A DNA stretch of 64,000 nt from Archilochus colubris (lineage: Eukaryota > Chordata > Aves > Apodiformes > Trochilidae): the NCBI GenBank assembly GCA_023079485.1, contig CM041104.1, positions 3,473,676-3,537,675 of the forward strand. The letters are read 5' to 3'. The first letter of the stretch is position 1, and each line of letters starts with the position of its first letter. A program made the translations under genes and the position numbers. Below the pieces are notes generated by a model. That model saw nothing but the letters and a program-made list of their open reading frames with translations, had not been told where the DNA came from and ran no database searches. Below are positions 60,263 to 64,000 of this stretch, in pieces.

Positions 60263-62694
60263 CCCCAAAGTTGTTTGTTTTATTTTTAATAACCAGAAGT
60301 TGAGGTATGGAATGAAGAGGGATTATCTCTGGGTACACCATGTGGATCCGGGCAGGGACTCTGGGCTGGTGGGATGTGGTGGCTGGGCTGATCTGTGCAC
60401 AACCTTTGGAAATGCTACCTCCTAGCTTGGTGTGACAAACCTAACTCAGCACTTCATGAAACAGGGCAGACCAGGATGTGGTAATGCTGCCTGTGGAGGC
60501 ACCTTTGTGTTGCCCATGTCGCTGAGCTTCCGCTTCTCTCAAGCTGTGGCTTTGCATCTCTTGAGTCTCCAGCAGCTGAAGCTGCAATGTGGGTGCTGTG
60601 TCTGCAGCTTCTGCCACCCTCATAGTCAGCCCCCTGTGACCTTGCACCCAGCATACTTGGGCTCCTGTCCTTGACTTTCCAGCAGCAATGGGCACTCGTG
60701 CCCCCAGTGCATCCTCACCCTGCTCCCAACCTGCTGCTTCCTGGGGTTCTGCTACTCCCATGGACATGGGGCCGTGTGGGCTGGAGCATTCCTTGGGTTC
60801 TGTGATTAACCTTCCCAGACCTGCACCTGCCCCTTGCTGCTTGGGGTATTTCTAACCCTATGCCAACTGTTGCCTGTGCCAAGCTTCCAGTAAAATTGCT
60901 TTTTCTAGAGTTTGGGATTTTTAGGTTTTTGGGCATGCAGCTCTCATGAGGTGCTGCCAGGCTGCATGACCCCTGTCTTCTTGGCCCCAGAGGTGCCTCA
61001 AAGACAAATTCTCTAGTGATGGAAATCTCCAGTGGCTTCTTTGCTTGTACCCATGGAGGTGCTTGGGTGGTAGGTGGGGAATGGTGTTGTAGGTGAGTGA
61101 CAGTGGGGTCCCCTGGGTGCAGCATAGGTTGTTGGAATGGCCTATTGAGGCTCATTGCTCTTTGTTTAGTTGGATAATTGCAATTTTGGTTGAAACATAG
61201 TAAAAAGAAGGCTGGTGTGCTGGAGACAACGCTCTTTCTGGCACAGTAGAGATCTGCAGTCTGGCCACCTCCAAGCCTACAAGAAGACTGAGGAGGTTTA
61301 GGGTCTGCTCTTGTCCTCGATGATATTGGGATGAGAGTTTGGCTTCTCCTGCACATCGTTCCCCCATGCAGTGACCAAGCATGCTGGGATGAACTCCTTG
61401 CTGTCCTCTGTACACCAAAATACACATGGACATCATGAATGGTCACCATCAGTTTGGGTGGGTTTAGAAAGAATTCCTGTGTTGTGATGCTTGTGGGAAC
61501 AAAACCAGTTCTCTGATACAGGAAGCTGTGAGCTGCATTATTTTTTATTATCTGTATATGATGGGCCTTCCCCATTCTTGCTTTGGGATGAGGATCTGGT
61601 AGGAGATGTTAAAACACTTCAGAAGATGCATGGGAAGTTAGTGATTTAAATAAGATGGAGAAATAAAAGAGCAGAGAAAATTCCTCGTGCTGTACAGCTG
61701 TGTGACAAGTGGGCAGCAAAGGTGCTCCCAGGGTATAATTTCAGAAATTATCTTCCTTTCATCCTTGAGTTGTTGGGTTTTTTGTTGTTTTTTTTTTTTC
61801 CTCTTTAAGAGAGATTGCACTTTTCATTAGTGGTTTTATTTAATCATAAACATGCCCCAATATCTGAGGTGAAATTGTGAAATGATTGTACTTTGCCAGC
61901 CTATTTTTTTTGCCAGTTATACTCATGTACCACTGCAGGAGATATTTGCATACGAGTGCAGAACCACAGAAGATGAGTTTTCACCTGTGCCAGATATTTG
62001 TGTGTTGGAAACTGTTCTCTGAATGGCTAGCATGGAAGCACTCTGATTTATTTTTTTTCCTCTCCTGACTAGCTGTTTTTGCATAGCACTCCCCATTCTC
62101 ACTGAAGTTGTCTTGAAAATTGATTCTTCCTCTCCCTTATGCTTTTCAACAGAGGGGAAAAAATATGATCTTGAATTCCACAAGGCAGAGATGAGTTTTT
62201 GTGGTCTCTAGTGGAGCAAATGGGATTGTTTAGTGAAAGACCTGGCTGTGCTTGCAGGTGAATAATGTGTGCTCTGGGCCATAGAGACTGTAGGAACAGT
62301 GTAGAGAGAATTCAAGTTACTATTTTTCTTCTTGAATGGCAATGAGTAGCACCTAGGAGTTTTTGTGGATTACTGGATTGAGTGAGGAGGTATTTGGGAG
62401 CCAGGTTATTAACTTGTACCTCTGTCAGCAAGGTGTTGGGATCAGAAGCAGAGTCCATGGGCTTGATTGAAAAGCCAGCAGCTTTCTGCAGTCCTTGCAC
62501 TGCTCCACCAGCAGCTCTCCTCCTCCTGGCAACCTGGGCTCCTGCATTTATTTATTAACTTTGCAGCTGAGAAAGGATAAATAGGAATGGCAAAAAGGAT
62601 TCTTCGACTCTGTGTGTATGTCAAACCCACTGTAGCTCCAGCTACTCCCAATCCTTGGTCCCCCAATCCTTCTCCACTCTCAATGGCTTTTGTT
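60263..62694. other. Intron 1, no gene called; octamer/RUNX block inside
   Basis: Unique sequence. It contains a 286-codon minus-strand open frame (60715-61575) without recognisable domain, discussed in the findings. A poly-T tract lies at about 61786-61799. An ATTTGCAT octamer next to AACCACA lies at 61944-61968. Confidence 0.5.
61944..61968. promoter_or_regulatory. Octamer and RUNX-type motif pair
   Basis: ATTTGCAT (POU/OCT octamer, complement of ATGCAAAT) at 61944-61951 and AACCACA (RUNX-type) at about 61962-61968, 10 bases apart. Both factor families act in lymphoid enhancers. A candidate only. Confidence 0.3.
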
Positions 62695-63115
62695 ACAGAA
62701 TCACAGAAAGTTAGGGGTTGGAAGGGACCTCAACACATCAAATCCAACCCCCCTGCCAGAGAAGGGTCACCTGGAGTAGGTCACACAGGAGTATATCAAG
62801 GTGGGGTTTGAGTATCTCCAGAGAAGGGGACTCCACAATCTCACTGGGCAGGCTGGGCCAGTGCTCTGGCACCCCTAGGGTGAAAAAGCTTTTTCTTATG
62901 TTTAGGTGGAACCTCCTGTGCTCGAGCTTGCACCAGTTGCCTCTTGTCCTATCATTGGACATCACTGAGAAGAGCCTGGCTCCATCCTCCGGGCACTCGT
63001 CCTTTACATACTTATAAACATTAATGAGGTTGCTCCTCAGTCTCTTCCATCCTAAAGAGACTCAGCTTCCTCAACCTTTCTTCACAGGGAAGGTGTTCCA
63101 CTCCCTTCATTCCCA
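62695..63115 (-). mobile_element. CR1 LINE fragment, group C or older, antisense
   Basis: Antisense CR1 that begins acagaatcacagaaag and ggttggaagggacctcaaca. It continues through ggtggaacctcctgtgctcg and tgcctcttgtcctatcattg to ggttgctcctcagtctcttc and an inverse ctcaacctttcttcacaggg. The minus-strand core reads [13 protein letters not shown] then [18 protein letters not shown]. It is the most diverged copy in the window. Confidence 0.88.
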
Positions 63116-64000
63116 AAGTTTGCTTTAAGCCCCAGAGTTTGGGCATTAGTCTCAGCATCACCACCCACACCAGTCCCTGCTGGCTCCCTGGGCCAGAGGC
63201 ACAAACCCTCTGCCAAAATACAAGATGGGAAAACATTCTGGCTTAAGGTTTCTTTCTTCCTGGCCACTCCATCACTTCCCTAGATATCTGGGTGCTGGTG
63301 GCCACATGTCCCCCTTCAGCAGTACCTCTGGTTGTGGTGGGGCTGTTGTTCTGTTGAAACCATCATCTCCATGACAGTCTTCCAGAGCAGAGCCATGCTG
63401 GTACCTGCTTCTGAAGCAGGTAGGTATAAGCTCTATTTTTACCTCAACTCTGAGGTTTTATCTTGCAGAAACACATTGTTTCTAGGTGCCTTTGACACTG
63501 GTGTAGTTCCTTGCAGAGCCTCTGCGGCTTCTTTTAAATCTTTGCACATTTTCTGCCTCTGATAGTTTCCTGTGATATACAAGTGAAGCAGTTAACTCCC
63601 ACCATCACTTACTGTATTTGTTTGAGTGTCTGCACACCAGGAAACATGCTGCAGTCATTTACCTCCCTCCCTCCCCAGCAATGCCCAAGGCACCCAGCAT
63701 TTGGGTGCCTGCAACTCTCCTGGTTATGCAGCTGCTGACAGCAGAAGGACCAGCTTAGCACGGGCCCAGTGTGTTTATTTTTTGCAGCTAAATTCCTCGA
63801 GCACCTGCATCAGAGTGATAAACAATGCAGGATGTGCTGCTTGTTTGCTTTCCAAAAGGAAGTGATGTAGATTTGCTGCTACATCAGTGCAATGGGATTT
63901 TGCAAAGTAAACAGCACTGAGTGTGGTCAGTGATGGGCTGAACAGGTCCTGGGGAAGGCAGCACTGTGTTGTGTTCCCCTCTTCCCAGGCAGCCTGTTTT
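63116..64000. other. Intron 1, no exon seen
   Basis: Last 0.9 kb of unique sequence with only short open frames. Nothing recognised. Intron 1 continues beyond the window. Confidence 0.5.

Larger units (their letters stand above)
15066..64000 (+). other. TOX2: TOX2 intron 1 (5' part, runs off the window)
   Basis: From the exon 1 donor to the window end I found no sequence resembling TOX2 exon 2 (Phe-Asp-Gly start after an AG acceptor) or any other recognisable exon. The region therefore reads as one large first intron of more than 48.9 kb, filled with CR1 copies, LTR-like elements, simple repeats and unique DNA. An alternative first exon or a nested non-coding RNA cannot be excluded from sequence. 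Confidence 0.65.

Noticed and set aside
1..64000. tRNA, rRNA, CRISPR arrays, operons
   Set aside because: No regularly spaced repeats of CRISPR type, no tRNA A/B-box pairs I could recognise, and the sequence is clearly vertebrate.

Overview
This is vertebrate, almost certainly bird, genomic DNA. It is AT-leaning and CpG-poor, with no dense coding, and has many 5'-truncated CR1 LINE copies. These carry the end of the CR1 reverse-transcriptase ORF and the typical 3' tail (a 'ggttggact..gatgatct..ggtcccttccaaccca' type block, then direct repeats of ATTCTATG). I count about 16 CR1 fragments on both strands, in at least three sequence groups.

Only one protein-coding exon is supported. A sharp GC-rich CpG island at about 14.5-15.9 kb holds a short 34-codon first exon on the + strand (14964-15065). 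It starts MDVRFYPSAP and ends YYHCNK at a GT donor in phase 0. This matches the conserved first exon of the TOX family of HMG-box nuclear factors, best TOX2. Everything upstream (1 to about 14.5 kb) looks intergenic or distal 5' flank. Everything downstream (15066-64000) looks like intron 1. I could not find TOX2 exon 2 (expected to start Phe-Asp-Gly) in the window, so the intron appears longer than 48.9 kb.

The flank and intron hold CR1 copies, simple repeats and two elements that look like related solo LTRs (24788-25091 and 29636-30106). Both have TGTAG...CTACA ends, a shared CCAATAA box and 6-bp near-matching flanks. The second also carries a 63-bp near-perfect terminal inverted repeat, which is odd for an LTR. 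There are several dense motif groups that could be regulatory: five NFAT-type GGAAA cores in 47 bp, three palindromic CACGTG E-boxes in 69 bp, and three AGGTCA nuclear-receptor half-sites, two of them in a perfect 11-bp inverted repeat. There are also octamer sites, one next to a RUNX site, and an 18-bp AT palindrome. TOX2 is a lymphoid and neural regulator, so these are reasonable enhancer candidates, but motif presence alone is not proof.

I saw no tRNA, rRNA, CRISPR, operon or bacterial-type feature. Two long open frames (10920-11795 + and 60715-61575 -) have no recognisable product and are reported only as curiosities. The window looks like an ordinary avian regulatory or intronic locus rather than a new gene system.
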